From Sphingomonas sp. Leaf20 (GTDB lineage Bacteria > Pseudomonadota > Alphaproteobacteria > Sphingomonadales > Sphingomonadaceae): a DNA stretch of 64,000 bases. Below the pieces are notes generated by a model, which saw nothing but the letters and a program-made list of their open reading frames with translations, searched no databases and was not told the origin of the DNA. The position numbers were made by a program, and so were the translations under genes. The DNA is taken from assembly GCF_001421535.1 (NCBI RefSeq), contig NZ_LMKN01000001.1:124001-188000 (forward strand). Reading direction: 5' to 3'. Shown in pieces: positions 50,137 to 58,661 of this stretch; within the stretch, counting starts at the first letter, position 1, and each line of letters starts with the position of its first letter.

Positions 50137-50505
50137 TTACTTCTTCTTACCGGCGATCGGCTTGGCCTTGCCCTTGCGGGTGCGCGCATTGGTATGCGTG
50201 CGCTGGCCGCGGACCGGCAGGCCCTTGCGGTGACGCAGGCCACGATAGCAGGCGAGATCCATCAGGCGCTTGATGTTCATCGACGTCTGGCGACGCAGAT
50301 CGCCCTCGACGGTGTGATCGGCGTCGATCGTCTCGCGGATGTGCAGGACTTCCTGATCGGTCAGGTCCTGGACTCGCGCCGTGTCGGCGATGCCGAGCTT
50401 GGCGACGATTTCCTTGGCCTTGGTCGAACCGATGCCGTGAATATAGGTCAGCGCGATTACCACGCGCTTGTTGGTCGGGATATTAACACCCGCGATACGT
50501 GCCAT
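50137..50505 (-). CDS. rpsM: Ribosomal protein S13
   Basis: Small-subunit head protein contacting the large subunit and P-site tRNA. The 122-residue product starts [20 protein letters not shown], with [13 protein letters not shown], and the C-terminal basic [18 protein letters not shown] tail. It is first in the alpha operon here, behind its own promoter (50635-50663) and a 130-base leader. Confidence 0.98.
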   Translation of the reverse strand: MARIAGVNIPTNKRVVIALTYIHGIGSTKAKEIVAKLGIADTARVQDLTDQEVLHIRETIDADHTVEGDLRRQTSMNIKRLMDLACYRGLRHRKGLPVRGQRTHTNARTRKGKAKPIAGKKK

Positions 50506-50634
50506 GAACTTGGTTCTCCTGCTCCACGGGCCCCGGCATGGCTGCACGGCGCCCATCTCCTAGCGATGATCCGAAACGCACGACGACGGCGTACGCAAAA
50601 GAGCGCCGCCGGGAACCGTCGTATCGGGAAAGCC

Positions 50635-50663
50635 GAATTAGGCGCGGGCAAACGAACTGTCAA
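50635..50663 (-). promoter_or_regulatory. Promoter of the alpha operon (rpsM)
   Basis: On the minus strand, TTGACA (50663-50658) and TAATTC (50640-50635) are spaced 17 bases, an excellent fit to a housekeeping promoter. It lies about 130 bases before the rpsM start and below the small membrane protein gene. Confidence 0.8.
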
Positions 50664-50701
50664 GCCGTGGGTTCCGCGCGGTACCGCAGCACCGCGACGG
50701 T

Positions 50702-50935
50702 TCAGGCTGCGGGATCGACCACCAGCCGCATCGTCTGCCAGCGCCGGATCGCCACCACGAACCAGATCAGCTCGACCGCGCCGAACGGCCACGCGCCCTG
50801 CAGGAAACCATAGACCGACCCGAGCAGGCACCCGACCGCAAAACCGAACGTCCACCAGTGCGACCCCGCCTCCTTGGCATAGCAAAGCAGCGTGAACGAA
50901 ACGGCAGCGAGGCCGAAGAGCGAGAGCGCGTCCAT
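50702..50935 (-). CDS. Small membrane protein
   Basis: A 77-residue protein with two or three membrane segments: DALSLFGLAAVSFTLLCYA, WTFGFAVGCLLGSVYGFL, and AVELIWFVVAIRRW. No domain is recognised. AAGGGCGG precedes the ATG at 50935. It lies between the histidine kinase gene (same strand) and rpsM, so it may belong to the two-component unit or be independent. Confidence 0.7.
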   Translation of the reverse strand: MDALSLFGLAAVSFTLLCYAKEAGSHWWTFGFAVGCLLGSVYGFLQGAWPFGAVELIWFVVAIRRWQTMRLVVDPAA

Positions 50936-51015
50936 AGCCGCCCTTAATCCCGCCTACCCCGACAACGCCACCCCCTGCGGTAGCGAAACGGCGCACACCG
51001 GGCTTGGCGTACGAC

Positions 51016-52359
51016 TTAAAAGGGCAGGACGATCCGCGCTACGAGGCCCGGCGCGTTGTCCCCGAGTTCCAACCGGCCGTCGTGCAGCCGCGCGACCGCC
51101 TCGATCAGCGAGAGCCCGAGCCCCGCGCCCGGCGTCGTCCGCGCGCTATCGAGCCGGCCGAATCGCTTGAGAGCCTGCGCGCGGTCCGACTCCGCGATAC
51201 CCGGGCCGCGATCCTCGACCTGGATCACGACGCCGTCCCCCCGCTCGATTAAACGCAGCGTCACCGATCCGCCGGTCGCACCATGCCGCAGCGCGTTGTC
51301 GATCAGGTTCGCGATCGCCTGGCTGATCAACTCGCGGTGCAACGCCATCGGCATCGGCCGGTCGTCGATCGCGACCTGGAACGTCAGCCCGGCATCCTCC
51401 GCGACGGGGGCATAGAGCTCGCCGATCTCCTCGATCAGGTCGGCGGGCGACACCTCGATAAAACGGTCGCGCGACACCGATCCCGACCGGCTGATCTCGA
51501 TCACCATCGTCAGCATCCGCATGACGAGATCGGTCTCGGTCAACAGCCCGCCAAGCGCGACCTCTCGCGCATCGGGGTCGGCGATCAGCACCGCCTGCTC
51601 GGTCTTGGTGCGCAACCGTGCCAGCGGCGACCGCAGATCGTGCGCGAGGCTGTCGGTGACGACGCGCAGTTCGGCCATCACGCCTTCGAGCTTGCCGAGC
51701 ATCACGTTCAGCCGCGCGGCCAGCCGATCGAACGCATCACCGCCGCCCGCCACCACGCCGACGCGCCGCGACAGGTCGCCCTCGCCCGCCGCCTCGATGA
51801 CGTTGGCGATCGCGTCGAGCCGTCGCCCGACATAGCGCGCGAGCACCAGCCCCCCGAAAATGCCGAGCGCGAGCGACAGCGTGATCGCAAACGCCAGCGC
51901 GCGCTCCATCGCGCGCTCTTCCGCCGCGATCAGGTCGAGATTGCGTCCCGTGAGCAACCAGTTCCGCCCGATGGGATAGAGCGCATAGCCCGTCTCCCGC
52001 GCCGCCCAGAGCGAATCATTGCCGAGCCGCGCGATGCGGAACGTCGTCGTCTTCAACGGGATCGTCACGCGGTCCGGCGCCATGCCCTGCAAACTGCGCC
52101 CGTTCGCGTCGAGCAGCGCGAGCACCTGCGATACGTCGCCCGGATTGTCCGCCTCGCGGATCGCCGCGCGAAGCTCAGGCAGCCCGCCGATCTGCCACAC
52201 GGTGCGCAGCGCATCCGACTGCTCGGTCGTCTCGCGCCGGATCGCATCGATCGCATCCGCACTCGTCTGCTTCCAGACGAACCCAATCAGCGCGAGATTG
52301 GATACCAGCGACAGGATGATCGCGAGCAGCGCGATCCGTGCGGTGATCGACAGCCGCAA
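51016..52359 (-). CDS. HAMP-domain sensor histidine kinase
   Basis: Inner-membrane kinase of 447 residues, partner of the OmpR-type regulator just before it. Two membrane helices (ITARIALLAIILSLVSNLALIGFVW at the N-terminus and ALAFAITLSLALGIFGGLVLARYV at about 155) enclose a periplasmic sensor of about 115 residues. A HAMP segment, HisKA (SLAHDLRSPLARLRTKTE, His in the phospho-site), and the ATPase with NLIDNALRHG, DRGPGI and GAGLGLSL complete it. The start appears to be TTG at 52359, 6 bases after the regulator's stop. Signal unknown. Confidence 0.88.
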   Translation of the reverse strand: MRLSITARIALLAIILSLVSNLALIGFVWKQTSADAIDAIRRETTEQSDALRTVWQIGGLPELRAAIREADNPGDVSQVLALLDANGRSLQGMAPDRVTIPLKTTTFRIARLGNDSLWAARETGYALYPIGRNWLLTGRNLDLIAAEERAMERALAFAITLSLALGIFGGLVLARYVGRRLDAIANVIEAAGEGDLSRRVGVVAGGGDAFDRLAARLNVMLGKLEGVMAELRVVTDSLAHDLRSPLARLRTKTEQAVLIADPDAREVALGGLLTETDLVMRMLTMVIEISRSGSVSRDRFIEVSPADLIEEIGELYAPVAEDAGLTFQVAIDDRPMPMALHRELISQAIANLIDNALRHGATGGSVTLRLIERGDGVVIQVEDRGPGIAESDRAQALKRFGRLDSARTTPGAGLGLSLIEAVARLHDGRLELGDNAPGLVARIVLPF

Positions 52360-52365
52360 CGCGGG

Positions 52366-53085
52366 TCAGCCGTCGACCGCGAGCCGATACCCTGCCCCGC
52401 GCACCGTATGCAGAATCGGCGTCGGGAATCCGTCCTCGAGCTTGCGGCGCAGACGGCCGATATGCACGTCGACGACGTTCGAGCCCGGGTCGAAATGATA
52501 ATTCCAGATCTTCTCGAGCATCATCGTCCGCGTCACCACCTGTCCGGCATGACGCGCGAGAAACTCGAGCAGGTTGAATTCGCGCGCGCCCAGCGGGATC
52601 GTGTTGCCGCCGCGCGACACCACGCGCGCGAGCAAGTCGATCTCCAGGTCACCGACCGACAGCTTCGTCTTTTGCGGGTCGCTCGCCAGCCGGTCGGAAC
52701 GGCGGACCAGCGCCTCGACGCGCGCGGACAATTCGGCGAACGAGAAGGGCTTGCACAGATAATCGTCCGCGCCCGCCTTCAGCCCGTCGACGCGGTGGTC
52801 GACCGCCGCCAGCGCGGACAGGATCAGGACCGGGGTGACGATCCCCGCCGCGCGGATCGCGCTGACCATCGCCAGCCCGTCGAGACCCGGCAGCATGCGA
52901 TCCGCGATGATGAGGTCGAAGATGCCCTCGCTCGCGAGGAACAGCCCGTCGCGACCATCGCCGCACGACTCCACGGCATAGCCCGCCTCTGCCAATCCCT
53001 TGACGAGATAGCTCGCGGTAGAGGCATCATCTTCTACGATCAGGATCTTGCGGTTCACGGCGTCATCGCTTTCACCTGTCTCCAT
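52366..53085 (-). CDS. OmpR/PhoB-family response regulator
   Basis: About 239 residues. Receiver domain (about 12-125) with ILIVEDDAST, phospho-acceptor Asp in ADRMLPGLDG, and Lys in CKPF. The winged-helix domain (about 140-235) has LGAREFNLLEFLARHAGQVVTR and NVVDVHIGRLRRKLE followed by TVRGAGYRL. The start is uncertain: ATG 53085 lies just after a strong hairpin, and a GTG at 53055 (VNRKIL) is an alternative. It sits in the same orientation between adk and rpsM, which is unusual. Confidence 0.88.
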   Translation of the reverse strand: METGESDDAVNRKILIVEDDASTASYLVKGLAEAGYAVESCGDGRDGLFLASEGIFDLIIADRMLPGLDGLAMVSAIRAAGIVTPVLILSALAAVDHRVDGLKAGADDYLCKPFSFAELSARVEALVRRSDRLASDPQKTKLSVGDLEIDLLARVVSRGGNTIPLGAREFNLLEFLARHAGQVVTRTMMLEKIWNYHFDPGSNVVDVHIGRLRRKLEDGFPTPILHTVRGAGYRLAVDG

Positions 53086-53093
53086 AACGGAAA

Positions 53094-53122
53094 GGCCGGC
53101 GGAAAGCACGTTTCCGCCGGCC
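53094..53122 (-). terminator. Strong hairpin upstream of the OmpR-type regulator
   Basis: Perfect 12-bp stem, GGCCGGCGGAAA (53094-53105) and TTTCCGCCGGCC (53111-53122), 5-base loop, followed on the minus strand by TTTCCGTT. It could terminate the secY-adk transcript or attenuate entry into the two-component genes. The adk stop is 164 bases upstream. Confidence 0.7.
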
Positions 53123-53285
53123 CCCACGGTACCCCCGGGAGTGACGGGCACCGATCTCTGGAAACGCTTCCGGCCGTTGCTGGCCTTGGCGCTGCTCTAG
53201 GATCGAATGCCCGTCGCCGTGATGACCCAAAGATGACAATTTTGTCATGTTGCCGGCGCCGTTCGCGACGCCGGTCGATACGGGG

Positions 53286-53945
53286 TTATTTCTCGTCGAG
53301 GATCGCCGCGATCGCGGATCCGACATGCGCGATGTCCGCCATGCCGTCGACCCGGCGCACCAGGCCGCGCGATTCGTACAGCGGCAGGATCGGCGCGGTC
53401 TTCGCGCGATACTCCGTCATCCGGTTCGCGACGGTCTCGGCATTGTCGTCCGGGCGGCGCTTGAACTCGGTCGAGCCGCACACGTCGCACACGCCTGCCA
53501 CGACAGGCTGCTTGTGCCGGTCGTGATAGCCCGCACCGCATTTGGCGCAGGTGTAGCGGCCGACCACGCGGTCGATCAGCGCGGTTTCGTCGACCGCGAG
53601 CTCGATCACGAAGTCGAGCGTCCGGCCGCGCTCGGCGAGCAGCGCGTCGAGCGCGTGCGCCTGCGCCTCTGTCCGGGGATAGCCATCGAAGATCACGCCC
53701 TCGGCCGTGTCCGGCTGGTCGAGCCGCTCGCCGATGATGCCGGACACGATCTCGTCGCTGACGAGACCGCCCGCGGCCATCACGGCCTTCGCCTGCAGCC
53801 CGACGGGCGATCCGGCGGCGACCGCAGCGCGGAGCATGTCGCCGGTCGACAACTGGACCATGCCGCGATCGGCGACCAACGTGGCCGCCTGCGTACCCTT
53901 GCCCGCGCCTGGCGGGCCAAGAAGGATGATATTCACGAAACGCAC
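53286..53945 (-). CDS. adk: Adenylate kinase
   Basis: Interconverts ATP plus AMP and two ADP. The 219-residue product has the P-loop GPPGAGKGTQA, LSTGDMLRAAV, FDGYPRTEAQA and the long LID domain with a four-Cys zinc site (CAKCGAGYHDR and CDVCGSTE), the zinc-bearing LID form of the enzyme. It follows secY by 42 bases. Confidence 0.97.
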   Translation of the reverse strand: MRFVNIILLGPPGAGKGTQAATLVADRGMVQLSTGDMLRAAVAAGSPVGLQAKAVMAAGGLVSDEIVSGIIGERLDQPDTAEGVIFDGYPRTEAQAHALDALLAERGRTLDFVIELAVDETALIDRVVGRYTCAKCGAGYHDRHKQPVVAGVCDVCGSTEFKRRPDDNAETVANRMTEYRAKTAPILPLYESRGLVRRVDGMADIAHVGSAIAAILDEK

Positions 53946-53987
53946 TCCCCTCGTTCGTGCAGGATAATAACTCGGTAACCCCGCATC

Positions 53988-55352
53988 TTAGCGAAGTCGA
54001 CCGCCCTTCAGCTTCGCCTTCTTGATCAGGTCGCCATATTGATGCGCGAGCAGATGGCTCTGGATCTGCGTCACCGTGTCCATCGTCACGTTGACGACGA
54101 TGAGCAGGCTGGTGCCGCCGAGGTAGAACGGGATCGACAGCGCGGTCACCAGATATTCGGGCAACAGGCAGATGATCGTCAGATAGGCGGCACCGATGAC
54201 GGTGATGCGCGTCAGTACGTAGTCGAAATAATTCTCGGTGTTCTTGCCCGGACGGATACCGGGAATGAACCCGCCATGCCGCTTCAGATTGTCCGCGGTT
54301 TCCTCGGGGTTGAAGACGATCGCGGTGTAGAAGAACGAGAAGAAGATGATGCCGGCGCCGTACAGCAGCATGTACACGGGGCTACCGTGCTGCAGATACT
54401 GGTTGAGGGTGATGATGAAATCGCCCCACTTCGACTCGCCCGCGACGCGCTGGCCCGCGAACTGCGAGATCGTCAGCGGCATCAGCAGCAGCGACGATGC
54501 GAAGATCGGAGGAATGACGCCCGCGGTGTTGATCTTCAGCGGCAGATGGCTGCGATCGGCCTGCATCCCGCGCTGAGTCTGGCGCTTCGGATACTGGATC
54601 AGGATGCGGCGCTGCGCGCGCTCCATGAAGCAGATGAACAGCACGAGCAGGACGACCGCGACGATGATGCCGATCAGCTTGATTGGATCGAGGCTGCCCG
54701 AACGGCCGCCCTCGAGCAGGTTGACGAGGGTCGTCGGCAGATGCGCGACGATGCCCGCCATGATGATCAGCGAGACGCCGTTGCCGATGCCGCGGCTGGT
54801 GATCTGTTCACCCAGCCACATCAGGAACATCGTACCGCCGATCAGCGAGATGACGGCCGCGATCCGGAACGTCATGCCAGGCTCGATGACCGCAGCGATG
54901 CCCTGGTTCGCGCCGAGCGTCTCGAGCCCGACGGCGATGAAATAGCCCTGCACGGCGGTCAGGCCGACCGTGCCGTAGCGCGTGTACTGGTTGAGGCGCT
55001 TGCGGCCCGATTCGCCGTCTTTCTTGATCGCGGCGAGCGTCGGCGACAGCGAGGTCGCGAGCTGCACCACGATCGAGGCGGTGATGTACGGCATCACGCC
55101 TAGCGCGATCAGCGACATGCGGCTGAGCGAACCACCCGAGAAAGTGTTGAAGAAGTCGAGCACGCCGCCCTGCGTCTGCTGCGACAACAGGCCGAGCGCG
55201 GTGGGATCGACCCCCGGCAGCGGCACGTAGCTGAGCAGGCGGAAAACGATCAACGCGCCGATCGTGAACCACAACCGCTTCTTGAGGTCGGTTGCCTTTG
55301 CGAATTTCGAAAGGCTGATGCTTTGCGCCATCTGGTCGGCTGCGGATGCCAT
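53988..55352 (-). CDS. secY: Preprotein translocase subunit SecY
   Basis: Central channel of the Sec translocon in the inner membrane. The 454-residue product has ten predicted membrane helices, with the plug/TM2 region GVMPYITASIVVQLA, GQEQITSRGIGNG-like GEQITSRGIGNGVSL, and the C-terminal GTSLLIVVNVTMDTV followed by the basic tail KKAKLKGGRLR. The ATG at 55352 is used. It has its own promoter-like sequence and lies behind a strong terminator, unlike a simple spc operon. Confidence 0.97.
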   Translation of the reverse strand: MASAADQMAQSISLSKFAKATDLKKRLWFTIGALIVFRLLSYVPLPGVDPTALGLLSQQTQGGVLDFFNTFSGGSLSRMSLIALGVMPYITASIVVQLATSLSPTLAAIKKDGESGRKRLNQYTRYGTVGLTAVQGYFIAVGLETLGANQGIAAVIEPGMTFRIAAVISLIGGTMFLMWLGEQITSRGIGNGVSLIIMAGIVAHLPTTLVNLLEGGRSGSLDPIKLIGIIVAVVLLVLFICFMERAQRRILIQYPKRQTQRGMQADRSHLPLKINTAGVIPPIFASSLLLMPLTISQFAGQRVAGESKWGDFIITLNQYLQHGSPVYMLLYGAGIIFFSFFYTAIVFNPEETADNLKRHGGFIPGIRPGKNTENYFDYVLTRITVIGAAYLTIICLLPEYLVTALSIPFYLGGTSLLIVVNVTMDTVTQIQSHLLAHQYGDLIKKAKLKGGRLR

Positions 55353-55410
55353 GCGTGTGATCGTCCTGGAAACAAAGAAGGCGGGATGCGTTATGACCGC
55401 CCCCCCCGCT

Positions 55411-55438
55411 CATATAGGCGCACGAGCGCGCTTGTCTA
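55411..55438 (-). promoter_or_regulatory. Candidate secY promoter
   Basis: On the minus strand, TAGACA (55438-55433; 5 of 6 to TTGACA) and TATATG (55416-55411) are spaced 16 bases, about 60 bases before secY. Confidence 0.55.
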
Positions 55439-55518
55439 ATGCCTAGGTGGGATATGGCGAGGTGGCGAGCCACCCGATCGGCTCAATTCCCGGGCCGTAG
55501 TACGGTCCCGCACCCCAT

Positions 55519-55640
55519 GCCGCTCGTCCCGAGTAGCCGTCGAGCTTGTCGAGACGGCGTATCGAGGGACCGGCCTGTCTAGGTCTTGTACCTCGATACG
55601 AGGTCTCGACTACGCTCGATCTCTACTCGGCACGAACGGC
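55519..55640. repeat. Inverted repeat between rplO and secY
   Basis: A roughly 120-base element with inverted ends: CCGTCGAGCTTGTCGAGACGG and GTATCGAGGG on the left; CCTCGATACGAGGTCTCGAC and CTACTCGG with ACGAACGG on the right. It resembles the common CGAGACGG/CCTCGATACG dispersed repeats of sphingomonads. Together with the rplO terminator and secY promoter it makes up the 387-base rplO-secY gap, where I see no gene. Confidence 0.6.
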
Positions 55641-55690
55641 ACGGCATGTGAGATCAGGTGGGCTTGGAATTGCCGCGCCCCTAGGCAGCA

Positions 55691-55730
55691 CGAACAAAAA
55701 AGGGAGGGAACGCACCCGGCGTTCCCTCCC
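55691..55730 (-). terminator. Intrinsic terminator after rplO
   Basis: On the minus strand a perfect 12-bp stem (GGGAGGGAACGC, 55730-55719, and GCGTTCCCTCCC, 55713-55702), 5-base loop, then TTTTTTGTTCG. It starts about 10 bases after the rplO stop. This is a textbook terminator within the ribosomal cluster. Confidence 0.92.
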
Positions 55731-55739
55731 CCTTCAAGG

Positions 55740-56282
55740 TCAGGCGTTGAACGACGCCTTGTGCGCCGCACGCTCCTTATACTTCACGCCCTTCTTGGCG
55801 GCAGCCTTCTCGGCTGCGGGGACGAAGTGGATCACCTCGACCTTGCCGCCGATCTTCTCGACCGCCTCGATCGCGCCCTTCGACGCGCCATCGACGGTGA
55901 ACGAGAGGACCGTGGTCAGCTCGCCCTTGGCGAGGAGGCGGACGCCGTCCTTGCCGCCGCGTGCCAAGCCAGCGGCCTTCAGCGCGTTGTGGTCGAGCGT
56001 GGCGTTCGCCTCGATCTTGCCGGCATCGACCGCGAGCTGGATCGCGCCGAGGTTCACCTCTGCGAAGTCCTTGCGGAAGATGTTGTTGAAGCCGCGCTTA
56101 GGCAGACGCATGTGGAGCGGCATCTGGCCGCCTTCGAAGCCGGCGATGGACACGCCCTCGCGGCTCTTCTGGCCCTTCTGGCCGCGGCCGCCGGTCTTGC
56201 CCTTGCCCGAGCCGATGCCGCGTCCGACGCGCATCTTGGACTTACGGGCACCTTCGTTATCGCGGAGTTCGTTGAGCTTCAT
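55740..56282 (-). CDS. rplO: Ribosomal protein L15
   Basis: Large-subunit assembly protein. The 180-residue product starts [20 protein letters not shown] with the Gly-rich [18 protein letters not shown] segment. It has a C-terminal tail ([20 protein letters not shown] and following) longer than E. coli L15 (144 residues). A terminator follows, so secY is transcribed separately or by read-through. Confidence 0.97.
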   Translation of the reverse strand: MKLNELRDNEGARKSKMRVGRGIGSGKGKTGGRGQKGQKSREGVSIAGFEGGQMPLHMRLPKRGFNNIFRKDFAEVNLGAIQLAVDAGKIEANATLDHNALKAAGLARGGKDGVRLLAKGELTTVLSFTVDGASKGAIEAVEKIGGKVEVIHFVPAAEKAAAKKGVKYKERAAHKASFNA

Positions 56283-56330
56283 GGTAATGCACTCGCTTTC
56301 GCTTGTTACGCGCTGTGGAAATGGATTCTG

Positions 56331-56360
56331 GAATAAGAAAGGGGGCCGTTAGCCCCCTTC
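56331..56360 (-). terminator. Terminator-like hairpin between rpmD and rplO
   Basis: On the minus strand AAGGGGGC (56359-56352) and GCCCCCTT (56346-56339) form an 8-bp stem with a 5-base loop, followed by TCTTATTCC. Since rplO must be expressed, it is probably an attenuator or processing site. Confidence 0.55.
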
Positions 56361-56389
56361 CCCGTATTTGTCACGTGGATCGTGAAGGC

Positions 56390-56566
56390 TCAGCCTTCGA
56401 CCGACACCATGTGCTGCACCTTGCGGATCATGCCGCGGACCTCTGGGCTGTCTTCCAGCTCGCGGGTCTTGTGCATCTTGTTGAGGCCGAGACCGACCAG
56501 CGTTGCGCGCTGGTCCTTCTCGCGGCGGATCGGCGAACCGGTCTGCGTGATCTTGATGGTAGCCAT
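56390..56566 (-). CDS. rpmD: Ribosomal protein L30
   Basis: Large-subunit protein of 58 residues. The frame from ATG 56566 to TGA 56390 reads [20 protein letters not shown], then [25 protein letters not shown] and VQHMVSVEG, which is the L30 family in full. It lies between rpsE and rplO as expected. rpsE ends 7 bases upstream. Confidence 0.95.
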   Translation of the reverse strand: MATIKITQTGSPIRREKDQRATLVGLGLNKMHKTRELEDSPEVRGMIRKVQHMVSVEG

Positions 56567-56572
56567 GATCGC

Positions 56573-57364
56573 TTACTCCGTGATCGCAGCTGCGTCAGCC
56601 TCGGGGGTCTTCGACCCACCGTGGCCGAGCAGGTCGGCGATCTTCTTGCCGCGACGCTGTGCGACGGCCTTGGGCGAGGTCTGCTCGCCAAGGGCTTCGA
56701 ACGTTGCGCGGATCATGTTGTAGGGGTTCGACGTGCCGACCGACTTGGTCACGACGTCTGCAACGCCCAGCGACTCGAAGACGGCGCGCATCGGGCCACC
56801 GGCGATGATGCCCGTACCCTGAGGAGCCGACCGCAGCGTGACCTTACCGGCACCAAAGTGACCGTTGCCGTCATGATGCAGCGTGCGACCGTCCTTGAGC
56901 GGAACGCGAACCATCTTCTTCTTGGCAGCAGCCGTCGCCTTCGAGATGGCTTCCGGCACTTCGCGTGCCTTGCCATGACCGAAGCCTGCACGGCCCTTGC
57001 CATCGCCGACGACGACGAGTGCTGCAAAGCCGAAGCGCTTGCCGCCCTTGACCGTCTTCGAGACGCGGTTGATGTGAACCAGCTTCTCGATCAGCTCTTC
57101 GCCGCCATCGTCCTGACCAGGACGACCGCCACGATTGTCACGACCACCGCGACCGCCATCGCGACCACCGCGGTTGCCACCCGGGCCACCGCTGCGGCCG
57201 CCGCCGGGGCCACCACGACCGCCACCGCCGCCGCCGCCGGGACGACCACGGCCACCGCCGGTGTTGCCCTGGTAGCCGGTGCTCTGCGGGACATTCTGAG
57301 CCGTGACGTCCTGTGCGGTCGTCTCGGGTGCGATTACCGCTGGCGTGTTGTTTTCGTCAGCCAT
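56573..57364 (-). CDS. rpsE: Ribosomal protein S5 with Gly/Arg-rich N-terminal extension
   Basis: Small-subunit protein for decoding accuracy. The 263-residue product is far longer than E. coli S5 (167). The conserved part begins at about residue 93 ([19 protein letters not shown]) and contains [24 protein letters not shown] and [15 protein letters not shown]. The first 90 residues are low-complexity, rich in Gly, Arg, Asp and Gln ([23 protein letters not shown]), like an RGG-type disordered tail. The ATG at 57364 follows rplR by 3 bases. Confidence 0.96.
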   Translation of the reverse strand: MADENNTPAVIAPETTAQDVTAQNVPQSTGYQGNTGGGRGRPGGGGGGGRGGPGGGRSGGPGGNRGGRDGGRGGRDNRGGRPGQDDGGEELIEKLVHINRVSKTVKGGKRFGFAALVVVGDGKGRAGFGHGKAREVPEAISKATAAAKKKMVRVPLKDGRTLHHDGNGHFGAGKVTLRSAPQGTGIIAGGPMRAVFESLGVADVVTKSVGTSNPYNMIRATFEALGEQTSPKAVAQRRGKKIADLLGHGGSKTPEADAAAITE

Positions 57365-57367
57365 GTC

Positions 57368-57724
57368 TTAGAACTCCAATCCGGCTTCGCGCGCGGCATC
57401 GGCAAGAGCCTTCACGCGACCGTGGTAGAGGAAGCCGCCGCGATCGAACACGACCTGAGTCACGCCCGCTGCCTTGGCAGCCTCGGCGACGCGCTTGCCG
57501 ACCGAGGTCGCCGCGTCGATGTTGGCGCCGGACGTGTCGCGCACGTCCTTCTCCAGCGTCGAAGCCGAAGCGACCGTCGTGCCAGCGGCATCGTCGATCA
57601 CCTGGGCATAGATGTGCTTGCCCGAGCGATGCACCGACAACCGCGGACGGGTGCCTGCACGTGCGCGGAGCGCGGTACGATTGCGGCGACGCCGCTTTGC
57701 GAAAAGAGAGAGACCCTTGGTCAT
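57368..57724 (-). CDS. rplR: Ribosomal protein L18
   Basis: Large-subunit protein binding 5S rRNA. The 118-residue product starts [20 protein letters not shown] and has [20 protein letters not shown], and ends [26 protein letters not shown], all typical. Its start overlaps the rplF stop by one base. Confidence 0.97.
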   Translation of the reverse strand: MTKGLSLFAKRRRRNRTALRARAGTRPRLSVHRSGKHIYAQVIDDAAGTTVASASTLEKDVRDTSGANIDAATSVGKRVAEAAKAAGVTQVVFDRGGFLYHGRVKALADAAREAGLEF

Positions 57725-58257
57725 TACTTCTTCTTCCCTTCCTTACGGAAGATGAACTCGCCGTCGTACTTGATACCCTTGCCCTTGTATGGCTCGGGCT
57801 TGCGCCACTGACGGATTTCGGCGGCCAGCTGGCCGACCTTCTGCTTGTCGGAACCCGAGATCTCGACCGTGGTGTTGTCCGGGGTCTTCACCTCGATGCC
57901 TTCCGGCACGTCGATGTTCACGTCATGGCTGTAGCCGAGCTGCAGCTTGAGGTTACGACCCTGGGCAGCGGCACGGTAGCCGACGCCGGTGATCAGCAGC
58001 TTCTTGGTGAAGCCTTCCGACACGCCCGTAATCAGGTTCTGCACCATCGTACGCTGCATGCCCCAGAACGCGCGAGCGCGCTTGGTATCGTTGGCCGGCT
58101 GCACCGAGATGCCGCCGTCTTCGATCGTGTAGCTGATCTCTTCGCGCAGCGGCATCGTGAGCGTGCCCTTGGGGCCCTTCACGGTCAGCTGCTTGTTCTC
58201 GATGGTCGGCGTAATGCCGGCCGGTACCGAAACCGGCTTCTTACCAATACGGCTCAT
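57724..58257 (-). CDS. rplF: Ribosomal protein L6
   Basis: Large-subunit protein near the GTPase centre. The 177-residue product starts [15 protein letters not shown] and ends [22 protein letters not shown], the usual signature. Start overlaps the rpsH stop by one base. Confidence 0.97.
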   Translation of the reverse strand: MSRIGKKPVSVPAGITPTIENKQLTVKGPKGTLTMPLREEISYTIEDGGISVQPANDTKRARAFWGMQRTMVQNLITGVSEGFTKKLLITGVGYRAAAQGRNLKLQLGYSHDVNIDVPEGIEVKTPDNTTVEISGSDKQKVGQLAAEIRQWRKPEPYKGKGIKYDGEFIFRKEGKKK

Positions 58258-58652
58258 CAGAACACCTCCGCGAGGACTTCGCCGCCGACGTTCTGCTCGC
58301 GTGCTTCGGAATCCGAGAGCACGCCGCGAGGCGTCGAGACGATGGTGATGCCGAGGCCGTTACGGACGCGCGGGAGTTCCTGCGAGCCGGAATAGACGCG
58401 ACGGCCGGGCTTCGAGACGCGCGCGACATGCTTGATCGCAGGCTGGCCCTCGAAATACTTCAGCTCGATGCGAAGGCCGGCCGCGGGGCCCATCTGCTCT
58501 TCGCTATAGCCACGGATATAGCCTTCGCGCTGCAGAACGTCGAGCACGCGGACGCGCAGCTTCGACGCCGGAGTCAGGACGGAGTCCTTCTTCGCGCGCT
58601 GGCCATTACGGATACGGGTGAGCAAATCACCCAGGGGATCGGTCACTGCCAT
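58257..58652 (-). CDS. rpsH: Ribosomal protein S8
   Basis: Small-subunit protein binding the central 16S domain. The 131-residue product starts [18 protein letters not shown] and has the C-terminal [28 protein letters not shown] signature of S8. In E. coli S8 represses the spc operon by binding its mRNA; a similar role here is possible. Confidence 0.97.
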   Translation of the reverse strand: MAVTDPLGDLLTRIRNGQRAKKDSVLTPASKLRVRVLDVLQREGYIRGYSEEQMGPAAGLRIELKYFEGQPAIKHVARVSKPGRRVYSGSQELPRVRNGLGITIVSTPRGVLSDSEAREQNVGGEVLAEVF

Positions 58653-58661
58653 GATTAGTCC

